From Hydrococcus sp. Prado102 (GTDB lineage Bacteria > Cyanobacteriota > Cyanobacteriia > Cyanobacteriales > Microcystaceae), in contig JALOOL010000001.1 in assembly GCA_025454425.1 (NCBI GenBank), positions 1 through 64,000 of the forward strand: a stretch of DNA of 64,000 bases. The letters are read 5' to 3'. Both the position numbers and the translations under genes were made by a program. Every line of letters starts with the position of its first letter. The stretch's first letter is position 1. This document shows, in pieces, positions 1 to 9,976 of this stretch. The notes under the pieces were generated by a model, which had not been told where the DNA came from, did no database searches, and worked only from the letters and a program-made list of their open reading frames with translations.

Positions 1-411
1 ATGAGAGTTAGTCTCAATAAGCTGCCATTTTATCAAAAAGGTCTAAGGGCTATGAATATTATACAGCAAGCTTTCTAGCTACCTTGTCACCCCGTCAGCG
101 AAAGCGCCCTGGAATGTTATGAATAAATTGATAGTCCATCTGCATACTGTAGCAGTGCTTTTTGACACTCCACCGAGTCTTTGGGGCACTAACTTTTCAA
201 AACTAGACTTTAACTTTTTTATTAAAACAGGAGTTGTATGTTTCTTCTAGATCGATCGTACAACAAACGGACTTCGCACATATATATGCAAAAGAGAAAA
301 TTTTATTAAGCATAGCGATCGCACTGTCATAATTCTTCTTCAATGGCTGCCACAATTAAAACGCCGATTTTGGCTAAAGTTGTAGAATCATTGTCCTACA
401 CCTGAAAAAGC
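1..411. other. Left-edge non-coding region
   Basis: No convincing gene is visible here. The frame starting at base 1 stays open for 25 codons and stops at TAG 76-78, so it could be the tail of a gene that begins outside the window, but it is too short to judge. The rest is AT-rich and contains one GCGATCGC octamer near 318. It presumably holds the promoter of the AraC-type regulator, but I see no clear -35/-10 pair. Confidence 0.4.
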
Positions 412-1344
412 TTGAAAATAAAGCATCCAATGACAAAAAAGCAAGATTCTACGAGCGGCATAGCCCCAATAAAGAATGTAGCAGACAAGATCTTGCCCGT
501 CGCACCACTTTTATCGAGCCATAAAGCAGAGTGGCACAACATTTTTCTTGCCTATTATCAACTACCTGCTTGTGAAATTCCCAAGCACTATCTCAGTCAA
601 CATACATTTACAATCTGTAGTGAATTAGGCAGCCCATCTTTAATCGAATGTAGTTTGGATAATCGGCTTAAACGTTATTATTTCCAAAGTGGAGATATTA
701 TCTTTTGTCCCGCAGATGTTGGCAAATCGTTAGTTTGGGAACAAAAAAACAGTTGTATACTGCTTGCACTCGAACCTCAATTGGTCGAAAAAATTGCTTA
801 TGAATCGCTCGTTCCAAAACATATTGAATTTGCGCCGCAATTTAAGTTCGTCGATCCATTAATTCAACATCTTGCATGGGCGCTTAAGTCCGAACTTGAG
901 TCGGGTTGTCTATCGGGTCGTCTTTATGCAGAGTCAGCAGCAGCAATGCTTGCAGTGCATTTACTCAAAATCAACTCACCTCTAAAACAATCCATTCAAG
1001 AGTATAAAGGTGGATTGCCTGCGCACAAACTGGATCGGGCGATCGCGTATATTAACGAATATCTTGCTCAAAATATAGGGCTGTCTGAATTGGCTCAAGT
1101 TTTGGATATGAGTCAATACCATTTTGCTCGGCTATTTAAGCAGTCAGTGGGTATTACTCCCCATCAATACTTAATTAAACAACGTGTGGAACGAGCAAAG
1201 CAGCTACTGCAACAGCGCGATGTAAGTATCGCTGATATTGCGCTTCAATGTGGATTTGCTAACCAAGGGCATCTGAGCTATCACTTCAAACGTCTACTAA
1301 ACATCACGCCAAAAGCCTTTGTAAATAGCAGCAAGAATCTGTAA
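412..1344 (+). CDS. AraC family transcriptional regulator
   Basis: A DNA-binding transcription factor of the AraC/XylS family. The C-terminal 100 residues carry the double helix-turn-helix: LDRAIAYINEYLAQNIGLSE, then SQYHFARLFKQSVGITPHQY, then a second helix pair around ISDIALQCGF-like sequence (here VSIADIALQCGFANQGHLSYHFKR split over 20 residues), ending ITPKAF. The N-terminal 190 residues are a cupin-like sensing region without a recognisable ligand signature. The frame opens at TTG 412; ATG at 430 is an equally possible start and neither has a strong ribosome site. The next gene, RidA-like, lies 145 bp downstream on the same strand and could be a target, but this is inference. Confidence 0.85.
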   Translation: MKIKHPMTKKQDSTSGIAPIKNVADKILPVAPLLSSHKAEWHNIFLAYYQLPACEIPKHYLSQHTFTICSELGSPSLIECSLDNRLKRYYFQSGDIIFCPADVGKSLVWEQKNSCILLALEPQLVEKIAYESLVPKHIEFAPQFKFVDPLIQHLAWALKSELESGCLSGRLYAESAAAMLAVHLLKINSPLKQSIQEYKGGLPAHKLDRAIAYINEYLAQNIGLSELAQVLDMSQYHFARLFKQSVGITPHQYLIKQRVERAKQLLQQRDVSIADIALQCGFANQGHLSYHFKRLLNITPKAFVNSSKNL

Positions 1345-1489
1345 AAAGAGCAATAACCTGTAAGACCGCCAACTAAGCAAATCTATATCCTTAAGCCAAG
1401 GTTGAGTTGCCTAAGCGCAGTAGGCAAGTTACTTTGATTCAACTCAATACTTCCAGTTATTTGTACATCCTTTAAAAAGGTGGTTCGGT

Positions 1490-1894
1490 ATGCCAAAAGA
1501 ATGCGTCAATCCAGCATCCTTATTTTCGGGCTTAAAATATGGCTTCTCTCAAATCGTTACTAGTGTCGGCGGACGGACAGTATATTTATCCGGTCAGACT
1601 CCATTTAATGATCGAGAACAAATTGTCGGTTCCACTCGTTCTGAGCAGATGCGCCAATGTTTAAGCAATATTCAATCGGCAATGGAAGCTATCGGTGGGT
1701 CGCTTAAAGATGTCGTGTCATTGCGTATATACATGGTTGACTACGACCCAGACACAGAGATCGATATAATTGCTGATGGTCTTAAAGAGTTTTTTGCTGA
1801 TGGTAATCCACCTGCAACCACTTGGATTGGTATTTCTTCTCTTGCTGTTAAAGGTTTTTTAATAGAAATTGAGGCAACAGCGGTTTTGGAGTAA
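1490..1894 (+). CDS. RidA/YjgF/YER057c family protein
   Basis: A small cytosolic protein of the Rid family, whose archetype hydrolyses reactive enamine/imine intermediates. The family fold is seen in the order VYLSGQTPF (residues about 30-38), the central helix with MRQCLSNIQSAMEAIGGSLKD, VVSLRIYMVD, and the terminal IEIEATAVL. At 134 residues the length is normal. In RidA proper the end carries a conserved arginine after Pro-Ala; here the corresponding stretch reads PPATTWIG, so that arginine is missing. It is therefore more likely a non-deaminating Rid subgroup member. ATG 1490 follows an AAAGGTGG ribosome site. It sits between the AraC regulator and a kinase-like gene. Confidence 0.8.
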   Translation: MPKECVNPASLFSGLKYGFSQIVTSVGGRTVYLSGQTPFNDREQIVGSTRSEQMRQCLSNIQSAMEAIGGSLKDVVSLRIYMVDYDPDTEIDIIADGLKEFFADGNPPATTWIGISSLAVKGFLIEIEATAVLE

Positions 1895-2094
1895 CAAATC
1901 GCACTAACCGAAACGAAACAATAATTATCTTCCATCTGGTTAGCCCAGTCGTTCGATCGCGATCGCTATTACATTGGGAATTAAATAGAAAATATCAGGA
2001 TAATAAGTGGTTAGCTTGCTGAGCCGTCGGAAAACACTACATATGCAGTATGGGATGTTACACTACGAAAGATTATTGAGTGTAGTGAAAATCC

Positions 2095-3111
2095 ATGCAA
2101 GTTTTATCACCTTATGGAAAAGATGTTCTTACCGAGCTAAAAGACATTTATGGCTTCAATTCAGTCGAAGCAGCAGCAGAATTTGTCATTCATCATATAA
2201 AGCAGCAGTACCAGTTTCAAGTAGTTTCAGTTGAAACATTACATATTGCTTATGGGCTGGTTGCAAAGCTCAAGGCTGATGGCGAGATTTATCATCTCAA
2301 ATTTGCTTCGCATTCGATGCAAGAAAATCCAGACCAACTATTTCCGTGGCTGGATTACGCACGAAAGCAAGGAATTTTTCTGCCTGAAATCATTCGTGCG
2401 ACTAATGGCAAATGGTATTTATCGCCATTGAAGAATGTAGAGTCAGATTATGATGTCGTTTATCTAATGCGTGACGTTCCTGGAAAACCAATGGAGCGAG
2501 CCAGCAAACAATTATTAAAGCAGTATGCCGAAGCAATGGCTCAGTTTCATCGGGTTGGGTTTGAGTATGCACATCCAGTCTTGGGGGCTGATGATTGGAC
2601 TTGGGAAAGCCAGTGGGAAGATCGCCACGACCTACGGAACGATCTCAAAGATTGCCCTCTCATCTCACAAGAGCTTGTCACAGAATCGATGCGCGCGATC
2701 GAAGAAACGGAAGTTTGCGTTTTGCCCCAAACAGTTATTCACAGGGACTTTCGATTTTGCCATGTCTTCTTTCAGGATGATTCCTTGAGCGGCGTTATTG
2801 ATGTCGACCAGTCAACACAGGGTGAGCGATTGCTCGACTTATGTATTGGACTAGCTAGCAGTTCGTCACCAGTAGGAGGAAGCTTTTTGACATTCGAGCA
2901 ACTTCAGGACACTTTATCGATGTACCACCGATGTTTATCATTGAATGAGTCTGAGAAATCAGTCTTCAAGGGAGTCCTTGTTTATGCCTTTCTTGAAACA
3001 CTTAACGATCTGTCTCAAGAGAACGCTAGCGAGCAAGATATTAATATGACGCAAATCCTCTTGCGCTCAATTCTTAAAGCTTCAGAGAAAGAGTTACTCG
3101 GTAGTCTGTAG
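2095..3111 (+). CDS. APH-fold phosphotransferase family protein
   Basis: A 338-residue protein of the aminoglycoside/choline/homoserine kinase superfamily, which transfers phosphate from ATP to small molecules. The catalytic loop VIHRDFRFCHVFF (about residue 215) and the metal-binding IDVDQ segment that follows match the superfamily layout. The usual Asn of the HxDxxxxN loop is His here. The end of the protein (LLDLCIGL) is the typical substrate-side helix. The substrate cannot be told from sequence; an antibiotic resistance role is not supported. ATG 2095 was chosen because the alignable N-terminus begins soon after it. Confidence 0.7.
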   Translation: MQVLSPYGKDVLTELKDIYGFNSVEAAAEFVIHHIKQQYQFQVVSVETLHIAYGLVAKLKADGEIYHLKFASHSMQENPDQLFPWLDYARKQGIFLPEIIRATNGKWYLSPLKNVESDYDVVYLMRDVPGKPMERASKQLLKQYAEAMAQFHRVGFEYAHPVLGADDWTWESQWEDRHDLRNDLKDCPLISQELVTESMRAIEETEVCVLPQTVIHRDFRFCHVFFQDDSLSGVIDVDQSTQGERLLDLCIGLASSSSPVGGSFLTFEQLQDTLSMYHRCLSLNESEKSVFKGVLVYAFLETLNDLSQENASEQDINMTQILLRSILKASEKELLGSL

Positions 3112-3141
3112 TTGAGGCAAGCTAAGAGTTCAAATGCAACA

Positions 3142-4332
3142 TCAGTTAGTGCTTGTGTTTGAATCTTCTTGCTCTGGGTTTGTGAGATCGCCCGATTCTA
3201 CATCTTCAACACCCGCCTCGCCGCTACTTACTTCTTTACTAAACTGCCAATCTGTCTTTTTCCCTACAACCATGCCAATTTTTCTGCCAATATCCTTACC
3301 TTTTGGCCCTAATACGGCTCCCCCTACGACACCGCCAATGACAGCAGTACCAGTCTCGCCGATAAACTTACTGGTTGTATTTCCCAACCAAGTTCCCGTC
3401 GCCGGATCGGAAGCTGAGGGCGATTTTGCCGATTCTTTTTGGTTGAGTTGATGGGCTGCGTCTTCGCCTAGTTGTCCGCCAATCGCCTGTCCTACTACCG
3501 AGCCGAATACCGTGCCAGCAGGCCCTAAAACAATGCGACCCGCTACCCCGCCAGCAACACCTCCAACTGCTTCCCCAACGATTTCACCGCCTCGTCTTTG
3601 CAGTTTGGATTGAAGTTTTTGCCCTAGCGGTTCGTCACTTTCTTGAGGTTGGTTTGCTTGACGGATCGCCTCCTCACCGAGTTGCGATCCAAGGGTAAAC
3701 CCGACTACACCCCCGATCTGTGCGCCTAAAGGTACCCCAAGAGGGCCCATGACTAACCCAGCAGCAACGCCGCCAACCGAGCCGCCAACAACTTCCCCAA
3801 CGCCTGCTCCGATCAGGCTTCCCCCAAGTTCTTGCAGCTTATTTTGTGATTCTGGAATGCTGATGTTACCGCCCACATAAACGACGGACTGAGCGACTAC
3901 CTGACCTGCTTGAGCGGTTGAAGTGCCGATCGCGTCTCCAATGCTAACAGTCGTATCTGCAACTATTTTACCTGCTTGAGACGTGACGGTTCCAATAGCC
4001 ATTCCTAAATTAGTAACTGTTTGCGACCATGAATTTAAGTGTGGTTTTTCCTTGGCGATCGCTTCTCCGGTATCGGCAGCAGTCTGGGCAACGGCTTTCC
4101 CAACCTCTAATGCGGCTGTGGCGATCGCGGCTCCTAAGTTAGCGGTGGTTTCTGTGAAGGTTTTTCCTGTGTGGGAAGTCGCCTCTTCTATTGCTTGTCC
4201 TAAGCCAGCAGCAATAGCAGCAAAAAATCCTTGTTGTTCGCTCGTCTGAGATTTTGGAGATGAAGGGTTGCTCTTTGAATGCGTTGGCTCGTCTAAAGAT
4301 TGCGCTTCATTCTTGACAGTGAGATCTGACAT
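3142..4332 (-). CDS. Glycine-zipper repeat protein
   Basis: A protein of unknown function made of two parts. The first 150 residues repeat a degenerate unit of about 20 residues (LGxAIxxxTxxxGKxxxxT). The rest is three glycine-zipper blocks such as GGSVGGVAAGLVMGPLGV and GGVAGGVAGRIVLGPAG. Glycine zippers of this kind insert in, or pack against, membranes. There is no clear signal peptide. I start at ATG 4332 because GAGGA lies seven bases upstream. The frame stays open to an ATG at 4446, but that extension resembles intergenic repeat DNA (GATTGGTGACTGGCGATTGG) and has no ribosome site. Confidence 0.6.
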   Translation of the reverse strand: MSDLTVKNEAQSLDEPTHSKSNPSSPKSQTSEQQGFFAAIAAGLGQAIEEATSHTGKTFTETTANLGAAIATAALEVGKAVAQTAADTGEAIAKEKPHLNSWSQTVTNLGMAIGTVTSQAGKIVADTTVSIGDAIGTSTAQAGQVVAQSVVYVGGNISIPESQNKLQELGGSLIGAGVGEVVGGSVGGVAAGLVMGPLGVPLGAQIGGVVGFTLGSQLGEEAIRQANQPQESDEPLGQKLQSKLQRRGGEIVGEAVGGVAGGVAGRIVLGPAGTVFGSVVGQAIGGQLGEDAAHQLNQKESAKSPSASDPATGTWLGNTTSKFIGETGTAVIGGVVGGAVLGPKGKDIGRKIGMVVGKKTDWQFSKEVSSGEAGVEDVESGDLTNPEQEDSNTSTN

Positions 4333-4823
4333 AGAAAAGTCCTCAAACGGTGATTGGTGACTGGCGATTGGGCTATTTCCCAATCTATTAGTTAAGGCAG
4401 GGGAATTTCGAGGTCTGACTTGTTGGCTCGGATAAAATCTTGACATTTACATGCTTTTATGATAGAGAAGACAATAAATTATCGAACGGCAAGACAATAG
4501 TATTGCGATCGAGGATGAAAGTTTTATCCAAAAAAGCAATGAGTGCTAATTATGAAAGCGCCATTAAAATCGCGAGTTGAAGGCTTTCAACCCACATAAT
4601 TTTTAAGTAATATGTCTGAAAGCCGTATAAGTTTTGCTGGTTGATTTTTCCGTTTTTAGGAAAGCTTTGTCGCTATTTCGCACAATTATATATTATCGTT
4701 TTGCTTCTCACAAAGCTAGTTTTGCTTGTATTAGAAATTCTTGGAGTATTGATAATAAGCAAAGCAAATCAAGGAGAGCGATCGCTTCTATTACCTTAAC
4801 TCAATGTAAAATTCAATTATTTT
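4333..4823. other. Intergenic region between two minus-strand genes
   Basis: No gene is supported. The part next to the glycine-zipper gene holds a dispersed GATTGG-type repeat (about 4352-4375). Around 4587-4614 there is a short inverted repeat, GGCTTTCA and TGAAAGCC, with a loop of roughly 25 bases. The remainder is AT-rich. Confidence 0.4.
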
Positions 4824-6569
4824 TTATCTAAGAATTTCTTCTAATTGATGTTGCTGCCAAAGCGACTGGTATAATCCCGATCGCGTAACTAATTCGCCAT
4901 GAGTGCCGATTTGCACGATTGCTCCTTTGTCCATCACAAAAATTCGATCCGCTTTCGCCGCTGCTGAGAGTTGATGAGAGATAAAAATTACCGTTTTTTC
5001 TTGGGTTGAAGACAGATTTTGCAAAATTTGCGTGGCGGTTTGATTGTCTACGCTAGAGAGGGCATCGTCCAAAATTAACACGGGTGCATTGGTTAGTAAT
5101 GCCCTTGCCAAAGCAGTACGCTGTCTTTGCCCGCCTGAAAGAGTAATACCGCGCTCTCCAACAACAGTTTCGTATTCTCTGGGAAAATTAAGGATTTCGG
5201 GATGTATTTGCGCAATTTTTGCTGTATATTCGACTTCGGAACGCTCTTTTAGCGGGTCGCCGTAGCGAATATTATCTTGAATGGTACTGCTAAAAAGAAA
5301 ACTGTCTTGGGGAACATAGGCGATCGCCCGTCGCAAATCCGATAATTGAATTTGGGTAATATCCCAACCATCTAAAAATAACTGTCCTGAAGAGATATCG
5401 AGCAAGCGAGGAATCGTATTGGCTAAGGTTGATTTACCCGAACCAATCGAACCGACAACAGCAATAGTTTCGCCAGCTTTGATGCTAAAGTTGAGATCGC
5501 TTAAGGCGGGCATTGTAGAGCCAGGGTAAGTATAACTTAGATGACGCGCTTCGATCGCGCCTTTGACTTGCTCTAGGGGTAAAGAGATGCTTTCAGGCGT
5601 ATTTTGAATTTTAGGTTGTGCTTGAAAAATTGCTTCCACGCGATCGATACTAACTTCTCCGCGTTGATAAGCGGTAATGGTAAAACCGAGCAAAGCTGTC
5701 GGAAAAACTAATTGTTCGACTAATATTAATAAAGCGACAAAATCCCCAACTGTAATTTCTCCACGAGCGATCGCTCTCGTTCCAAAAGCAAGCAAAACTA
5801 AAAAACTGACGTAAGATAAAGCTTCTATAAGGGGAAAAAGTGCGTTGCGGGTTTGCGCCAGCTTTAAATTTGCCCTCAGCAATTGTTGATTTTGTTTGCG
5901 AAAGGCGAGACGTTCGTTTTCTTCTTGGGCATAGATTTTAATCAATGCCATGCCGCTTGTATCTTCTTGGATTAATTCGCTAAGATCGGAAAGTTTTTCT
6001 TGAACGGTTCGCTGTTGTTCTTGCAAGCGCTTGCTGAATAGTTGTACTACTAGTAACATGAGCGGATAAACCGCAACAGCGGCGATCGTTAAAGGAACGT
6101 CAATGCCTAACATTACTGGCAGTCTCATGCCATAAGCAAAAAAAGTATTAGCTAAACTCAAGATGGCAAATCCCACCAAGCGACGAATACTATCCACATC
6201 GCTAGTGGCGCGGTTCATTAAATCTCCCGACGTATTGAGAGAAAAATAGGCGGGTTCGAGGGTGAGGAGATGTTGAAAAATGCTTTGTTTGAGTTCGTAT
6301 TCTACCTGACGACCAACCCCAAAAAGGGCAACGCGGGAAGTCATGCGAATAACCCAGACAATTGAAGACAGAAGGATTATTTGCCAAACATAATGCCAGA
6401 TTTGTGCGAAGGTAAAAGCTTGACGCAAGCTATCGACGCTATCTCGAATGAGTAAGGGAATATACACGCCAAGGGCATTAACTACTAATAATGCTACGAC
6501 ACCTAGTAGCATCGATCGCCAGTGAGGACGTAAATATGCCCCTAATTTTTTGAGTCGAGAATTTGCCAT
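4824..6569 (-). CDS. ABC exporter, fused permease and ATPase (MdlB/MsbA type)
   Basis: A half-transporter of 581 residues with six membrane segments in the first 310 residues and one ATPase domain after them. Visible motifs are Walker A GSIGSGKST, signature LSGGQRQRTALARAL, Walker B LILDDALSSVD and the switch His in FISHQLS. It would work as a homodimer, or as a heterodimer with a partner not in this window, in the plasma membrane. The exported substrate is not predictable; lipids or drugs are usual for the family. The C-terminal sequence GTHGELVTRSGLYQSLWQQ is typical of the group. No partner gene or operon is present. Confidence 0.9.
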   Translation of the reverse strand: MANSRLKKLGAYLRPHWRSMLLGVVALLVVNALGVYIPLLIRDSVDSLRQAFTFAQIWHYVWQIILLSSIVWVIRMTSRVALFGVGRQVEYELKQSIFQHLLTLEPAYFSLNTSGDLMNRATSDVDSIRRLVGFAILSLANTFFAYGMRLPVMLGIDVPLTIAAVAVYPLMLLVVQLFSKRLQEQQRTVQEKLSDLSELIQEDTSGMALIKIYAQEENERLAFRKQNQQLLRANLKLAQTRNALFPLIEALSYVSFLVLLAFGTRAIARGEITVGDFVALLILVEQLVFPTALLGFTITAYQRGEVSIDRVEAIFQAQPKIQNTPESISLPLEQVKGAIEARHLSYTYPGSTMPALSDLNFSIKAGETIAVVGSIGSGKSTLANTIPRLLDISSGQLFLDGWDITQIQLSDLRRAIAYVPQDSFLFSSTIQDNIRYGDPLKERSEVEYTAKIAQIHPEILNFPREYETVVGERGITLSGGQRQRTALARALLTNAPVLILDDALSSVDNQTATQILQNLSSTQEKTVIFISHQLSAAAKADRIFVMDKGAIVQIGTHGELVTRSGLYQSLWQQHQLEEILR

Positions 6570-6950
6570 TTGTCTTTTTTACTTTTTCCTTTGTCCCTGG
6601 CTATTGGTTGGGGTTTCTAAAGTTTAACGAAAAGTTTCGCTCTCGACTTCTGACTCTTGAATCTTTTCTTGGGTTGAAATTTATGTAATAAGCTAACAGG
6701 CATTCAAATTGGTGACAAATTTTAGGGAATAGGGAGTAGGGAAAGTCGAAAGTCGAAACTCGAAACTCGAAAGTATTGATGAAGTCGGAATTAAATTTAC
6801 TACTAAACTACTGTAAAGACGAGGCATGGGGGCTGTAAAGACGCGATATATCGCGTCTCTACTTCCGCCCATTGAATGCCGTCGCGATTATATTGCGTCT
6901 CTACGTTGAACGTTGAATTTTGGATCTCGGTTGAACTTTTCTAAAAGCGA
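6570..6950. repeat. Intergenic region with dispersed repeats
   Basis: No gene is visible. Around 6742-6773 the unit AAGTCGAAAGTCG/AAACTCG repeats in tandem; the same unit is found inside the P-type ATPase gene at 43.3 kb. At 6835-6862 lies a near-palindrome, GTAAAGACGCGATATATCGC continuing into GTCTCTAC, followed by a degenerate second copy of its right arm near 6880-6903. Both are families of short intergenic repeats common in cyanobacteria. Confidence 0.6.
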
Positions 6951-7859
6951 TTACATTTGAGCGACGATTTCAGTAAGCGCAGGTTTAAGCGTTGGATACT
7001 GGTATTGAAATCCAATTGCTTGAGTCGCTTTTGGCAAGACTTGTTGACCTTCTAAAACAACTTTGGCACTTTCTCCCAATAAAAGTTCTAGCGCAAAATC
7101 GGGCACGGGCAACCAAGAAGGACGATTAATGACTTCTCCTAGCGTTTGACATAACTGACTCATGCGAACGGGATTTGGGGCTGTTGCGTTGTAAGTTCCC
7201 TCTATTTCGGGACGTTTTAGCGCTTGTATTATCAAATTTACCAAGTCTTCTCGGTGAATCCAAGAAAACCACTGACGACCGTTTCCTAACGGGCCTCCTG
7301 CAAAGATTTTAAAGGGAGGAACCATTTTTGCTAAAGCTCCTCCATTGCCTAAAACAATCCCAATGCGTACAATAACTAATCGAACGCCTGCTTCTTTAAC
7401 TTTTTTGGCTTCTGTTTCCCAAGCTTGGCATACTTGAGCGAGAAAATCACTTCCTGGAGCGCTATTTTCATCGAAGGTTGCTGTTTCGCTCGTTCCATAA
7501 TAGCCAATGGCTGAGGCATTGACGAGTACGCTAGGTTTGGGATTAGCCATTGCGATCGCTTCAACTAATTTTTGAGTTCCCAGTTGACGACTTTCAAGAA
7601 TTGCTTTTTTGTGTTCTGGAGTCCAACGTTCTGCGATCGGTTCTCCTGCTAAATTTACTACTCCATCGCACCCAGCAATTTTTTGTTGCCAATCTCCCGA
7701 TTCAGTAGGTTGATAAACGACAATTTCTACATTGTGAAATATTCGTTGAGCGCGTTCTAAATTACGAGTGAATACTAAGATTTGATGCCCTTCCGCTTTT
7801 AGTTTTTCTACCAAGCGACTGCCAACAAATCCACTGGCTCCAGTAATTGCAATTTTCAT
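6951..7859 (-). CDS. TIGR01777 family epimerase-like oxidoreductase
   Basis: An NAD(P)-binding Rossmann protein of the extended SDR type. The dinucleotide site [16 protein letters not shown] is at the very N-terminus, VVNLAGEPI and [10 protein letters not shown] follow in the middle, and the C-terminal region carries the family block [18 protein letters not shown]. At 302 residues it is the usual length. The family includes the SulA-like epimerases; the substrate is unknown. It begins 25 bp after psb28-2 on the same strand, so the two are probably co-transcribed. Confidence 0.88.
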   Translation of the reverse strand: MKIAITGASGFVGSRLVEKLKAEGHQILVFTRNLERAQRIFHNVEIVVYQPTESGDWQQKIAGCDGVVNLAGEPIAERWTPEHKKAILESRQLGTQKLVEAIAMANPKPSVLVNASAIGYYGTSETATFDENSAPGSDFLAQVCQAWETEAKKVKEAGVRLVIVRIGIVLGNGGALAKMVPPFKIFAGGPLGNGRQWFSWIHREDLVNLIIQALKRPEIEGTYNATAPNPVRMSQLCQTLGEVINRPSWLPVPDFALELLLGESAKVVLEGQQVLPKATQAIGFQYQYPTLKPALTEIVAQM

Positions 7860-7884
7860 TGTTATTAGTCCTTAGTTAAAATTT

Positions 7885-8253
7885 TTATTTATCTTGATAT
7901 CCCATACCATTCGTTTCAGCATAGCGGTGCATGAAACGCATAAACCTATCCCAATGTTCGTCGCGATCGATTTCAAAACCGCATTCAACTCTCAGGATTT
8001 CGTCTCCTTCATCGCCTCCAAAAATAAATTTTAGCGAAGATGGTTCTACACTAATTTGTCCTTCTGAATCGATTAGACGTAAATCTCCATAAGTTCGTTT
8101 GGTAAAACTTTGAAATCTTTCTATAGCTTTTAAAGTCTTAAAAGTCATTAAAACGCTGCGTAAACCCGTATTTTTTTCTTTGCGCAAGCTCACGTTGGTC
8201 AACTCTTCAGAAAGACCGACAAAAAATTCTATTGATGGATTGGCAGAAGACAT
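7885..8253 (-). CDS. psb28: Photosystem II assembly protein Psb28 (Psb28-2 type)
   Basis: A small soluble protein that binds photosystem II assembly intermediates on the cytoplasmic side of the thylakoid. The family ending is clear: HWDRFMRFMHRYAETNGMGY. The N-terminus PSIEFFVGLSEELTNVSLRKEK and the central TYGDLRLIDSEGQISVEP fit the family. The length of 122 residues and the divergent middle suggest the second paralogue, Psb28-2, rather than Psb28-1; this is a judgement, not certain. It is transcribed ahead of the TIGR01777 oxidoreductase. Confidence 0.85.
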   Translation of the reverse strand: MSSANPSIEFFVGLSEELTNVSLRKEKNTGLRSVLMTFKTLKAIERFQSFTKRTYGDLRLIDSEGQISVEPSSLKFIFGGDEGDEILRVECGFEIDRDEHWDRFMRFMHRYAETNGMGYQDK

Positions 8254-8317
8254 TTTAAATGAATTTGATTAATCTATTTTTTAAAAACTTTTTTAAAACA
8301 TTTATTTTTGATAAATT

Positions 8318-8355
8318 GAAGCCTGAAGTGTGTATAAACTCACTCTTCAAGCTTC
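8318..8355 (-). terminator. Hairpin terminator after petM
   Basis: A 15-bp imperfect stem: GAAGCCTGAAGTGTG at 8318-8332 and CACTCTTCAAGCTTC at 8341-8355, two mismatches, eight-base loop. It starts 13 bases after the petM stop codon on the minus strand. The following tail is AT-rich but is not a clean run of T. Confidence 0.6.
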
Positions 8356-8367
8356 AAGTCCCAGGAA

Positions 8368-8481
8368 TTATTCTGGTTCGCCACCTTGGATTTTAAGTAG
8401 GAGAAATCCCCAAGATAAACCGACAAGAGTTAATACAATAGATAGGATTGCTCCGTTAAAAAGCATACTTTCAGCAGTCAC
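8368..8481 (-). CDS. petM: Cytochrome b6f complex subunit PetM
   Basis: A 37-residue single-span membrane protein of the cytochrome b6f complex, which carries electrons between the photosystems. The reading is GTG-started, then [18 protein letters not shown], then [18 protein letters not shown]. The hydrophobic helix followed by LLKIQG is the PetM hallmark. The GTG start at 8481 has AGGAG seven bases upstream, which settles the start. It is followed by a hairpin terminator, so it is a monocistronic unit. Its small size is normal for the family. Confidence 0.92.
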   Translation of the reverse strand: MTAESMLFNGAILSIVLTLVGLSWGFLLLKIQGGEPE

Positions 8482-8590
8482 GTCTATTTCTCCTTTGTTT
8501 CCAAGAAAAATTGCTATTTTTTTTGATTAAATTGCTTAAAAGACGCTCGACTACGGTTGAGCCAAGCGAATTTGCAGCTAATTTTTAGTC

Positions 8591-8596
8591 ATTATA
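8591..8596 (-). promoter_or_regulatory. Candidate -10 box for petM
   Basis: On the minus strand this reads TATAAT, a perfect -10 hexamer, about 110 bases before the petM start. No good -35 hexamer is present at 17 bp. Confidence 0.4.
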
Positions 8597-8657
8597 GGTA
8601 TTGTAGAGCATCGCTCCTCTTTCTTCCTACTCACTAGAATTAAACTGACGAGAAAAA

Positions 8658-9731
8658 ATGGTGTCCCAATCAACTACAAACCCTTCACAACAGCTTCGTT
8701 TGGCGATCGCAATGGGCGATCCAGCAGGAATCGGCGCGGAAGTTATCCTCAAAGCACTGGCAGATTCATCGCTCAAAGATAAATGTCAATTAACCGTCAT
8801 AGGCACTAGATCGCTCTTAGAGCAAGCTTACAAGCGTTTGCGACAACTTCCTACAATAAATGAAAATGACCTCGCCAATCCCGACGAATTTACGATTCGC
8901 AACGTATCGATTGAAAAAACAACAGCCGCACAAATTGCGATTGGCAATGGGAATGCAGCTAGCGGAGAAGCAAGTTTTGCGTATTTAGAAGAAGCGATCG
9001 CCCTGACTCAGAAAGGAGAATTTCAAGGAATTGTCACCGCACCGATCGCGAAATCGTGTTGGAAAGCAGCAGGTCACGATTTTCCAGGACAAACAGAAGT
9101 GTTGGCGCATCGTGCGGGAGTCGAGAAATTTGGGATGTTATTTGTAGCGCGATCGCCTCACACGAATTGGACGTTGCGTACCCTGCTAGCAACAACGCAT
9201 ATTCCTCTCAATCGAGTTGCGACTACTCTCAATCGGGAACTGATGACCTTGAAACTCGATTTATTAATCGATTGTCTGAGTAAAGATTTTGGCATCGATC
9301 GTCCTCAAATTGCGATCGCGGGTTTAAATCCCCACAGCGGCGAACAAGGACAACTAGGAACCGAAGAACGAGATTGGTTAATGCCCTGGTTGGAAGCAGA
9401 ACGAGAAAAACGCCCTAAAATAAAGCTTATCGGGCCGATTCCTCCCGATACGATGTGGGTAACGCCCGGTCAAGCTTGGTATGGCGATCGTTCCCAGAAT
9501 GCTGCGGACGCTTATTTAGCCCTGTATCACGATCAGGGATTAATACCAGTTAAATTAATGGCATTCGATAGGGCAATTAATACTACTATTGGACTGCCAT
9601 TTGTTCGGACTTCTCCCGATCACGGTACGGCTTTTGATATTGCACAAAAAGGAGTGGCTAACGCTAGTAGTATGAAAGCCGCGATCGAATTGGCGGCTGA
9701 GTTAGTTCAACAAAGAAGAAATGCTGAGTGA
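8658..9731 (+). CDS. pdxA: 4-hydroxythreonine-4-phosphate dehydrogenase
   Basis: NAD-dependent enzyme of the DXP-dependent vitamin B6 (pyridoxal phosphate) pathway, oxidising 4-phosphohydroxy-L-threonine for the PdxJ condensation. The protein begins with the family block [22 protein letters not shown] (split here over two helices). The metal-binding histidines are seen in [10 protein letters not shown] and [12 protein letters not shown], with AGLNPHSGE between them and [15 protein letters not shown] near the end. At 357 residues it is full length. It stands alone, divergent from petM. Confidence 0.95.
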   Translation: MVSQSTTNPSQQLRLAIAMGDPAGIGAEVILKALADSSLKDKCQLTVIGTRSLLEQAYKRLRQLPTINENDLANPDEFTIRNVSIEKTTAAQIAIGNGNAASGEASFAYLEEAIALTQKGEFQGIVTAPIAKSCWKAAGHDFPGQTEVLAHRAGVEKFGMLFVARSPHTNWTLRTLLATTHIPLNRVATTLNRELMTLKLDLLIDCLSKDFGIDRPQIAIAGLNPHSGEQGQLGTEERDWLMPWLEAEREKRPKIKLIGPIPPDTMWVTPGQAWYGDRSQNAADAYLALYHDQGLIPVKLMAFDRAINTTIGLPFVRTSPDHGTAFDIAQKGVANASSMKAAIELAAELVQQRRNAE

Positions 9732-9976
9732 GTTTGAGTTAGATTTTGTTATGTCTAGCGTAATATCTTTAGCTAAAAATTTTATCGCGATCGCTATAAC
9801 GCGATATCTTTATGCCAAAAAAAGTTTTGGCAGTTATCTATGCTATTGCTAATTTTTTTCGGTATCTTATCCTGTGTAATTAGTTCTCAAGCAGATAATT
9901 CAAGAACGTCTAAATTATAAAATAGTTCCGGTGAAAAAAGTTCGCGGATTATCAAAATTAGAAAAGTTAATTTAGT

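Noticed and set aside
1-78. C-terminal fragment of an upstream gene
   Set aside because: The open frame is only 25 codons and has no recognisable motif; not enough to call a gene.
4333-4446. N-terminal extension of the glycine-zipper protein
   Set aside because: No ribosome site before ATG 4446, and the encoded segment coincides with a GATTGG-type intergenic repeat.
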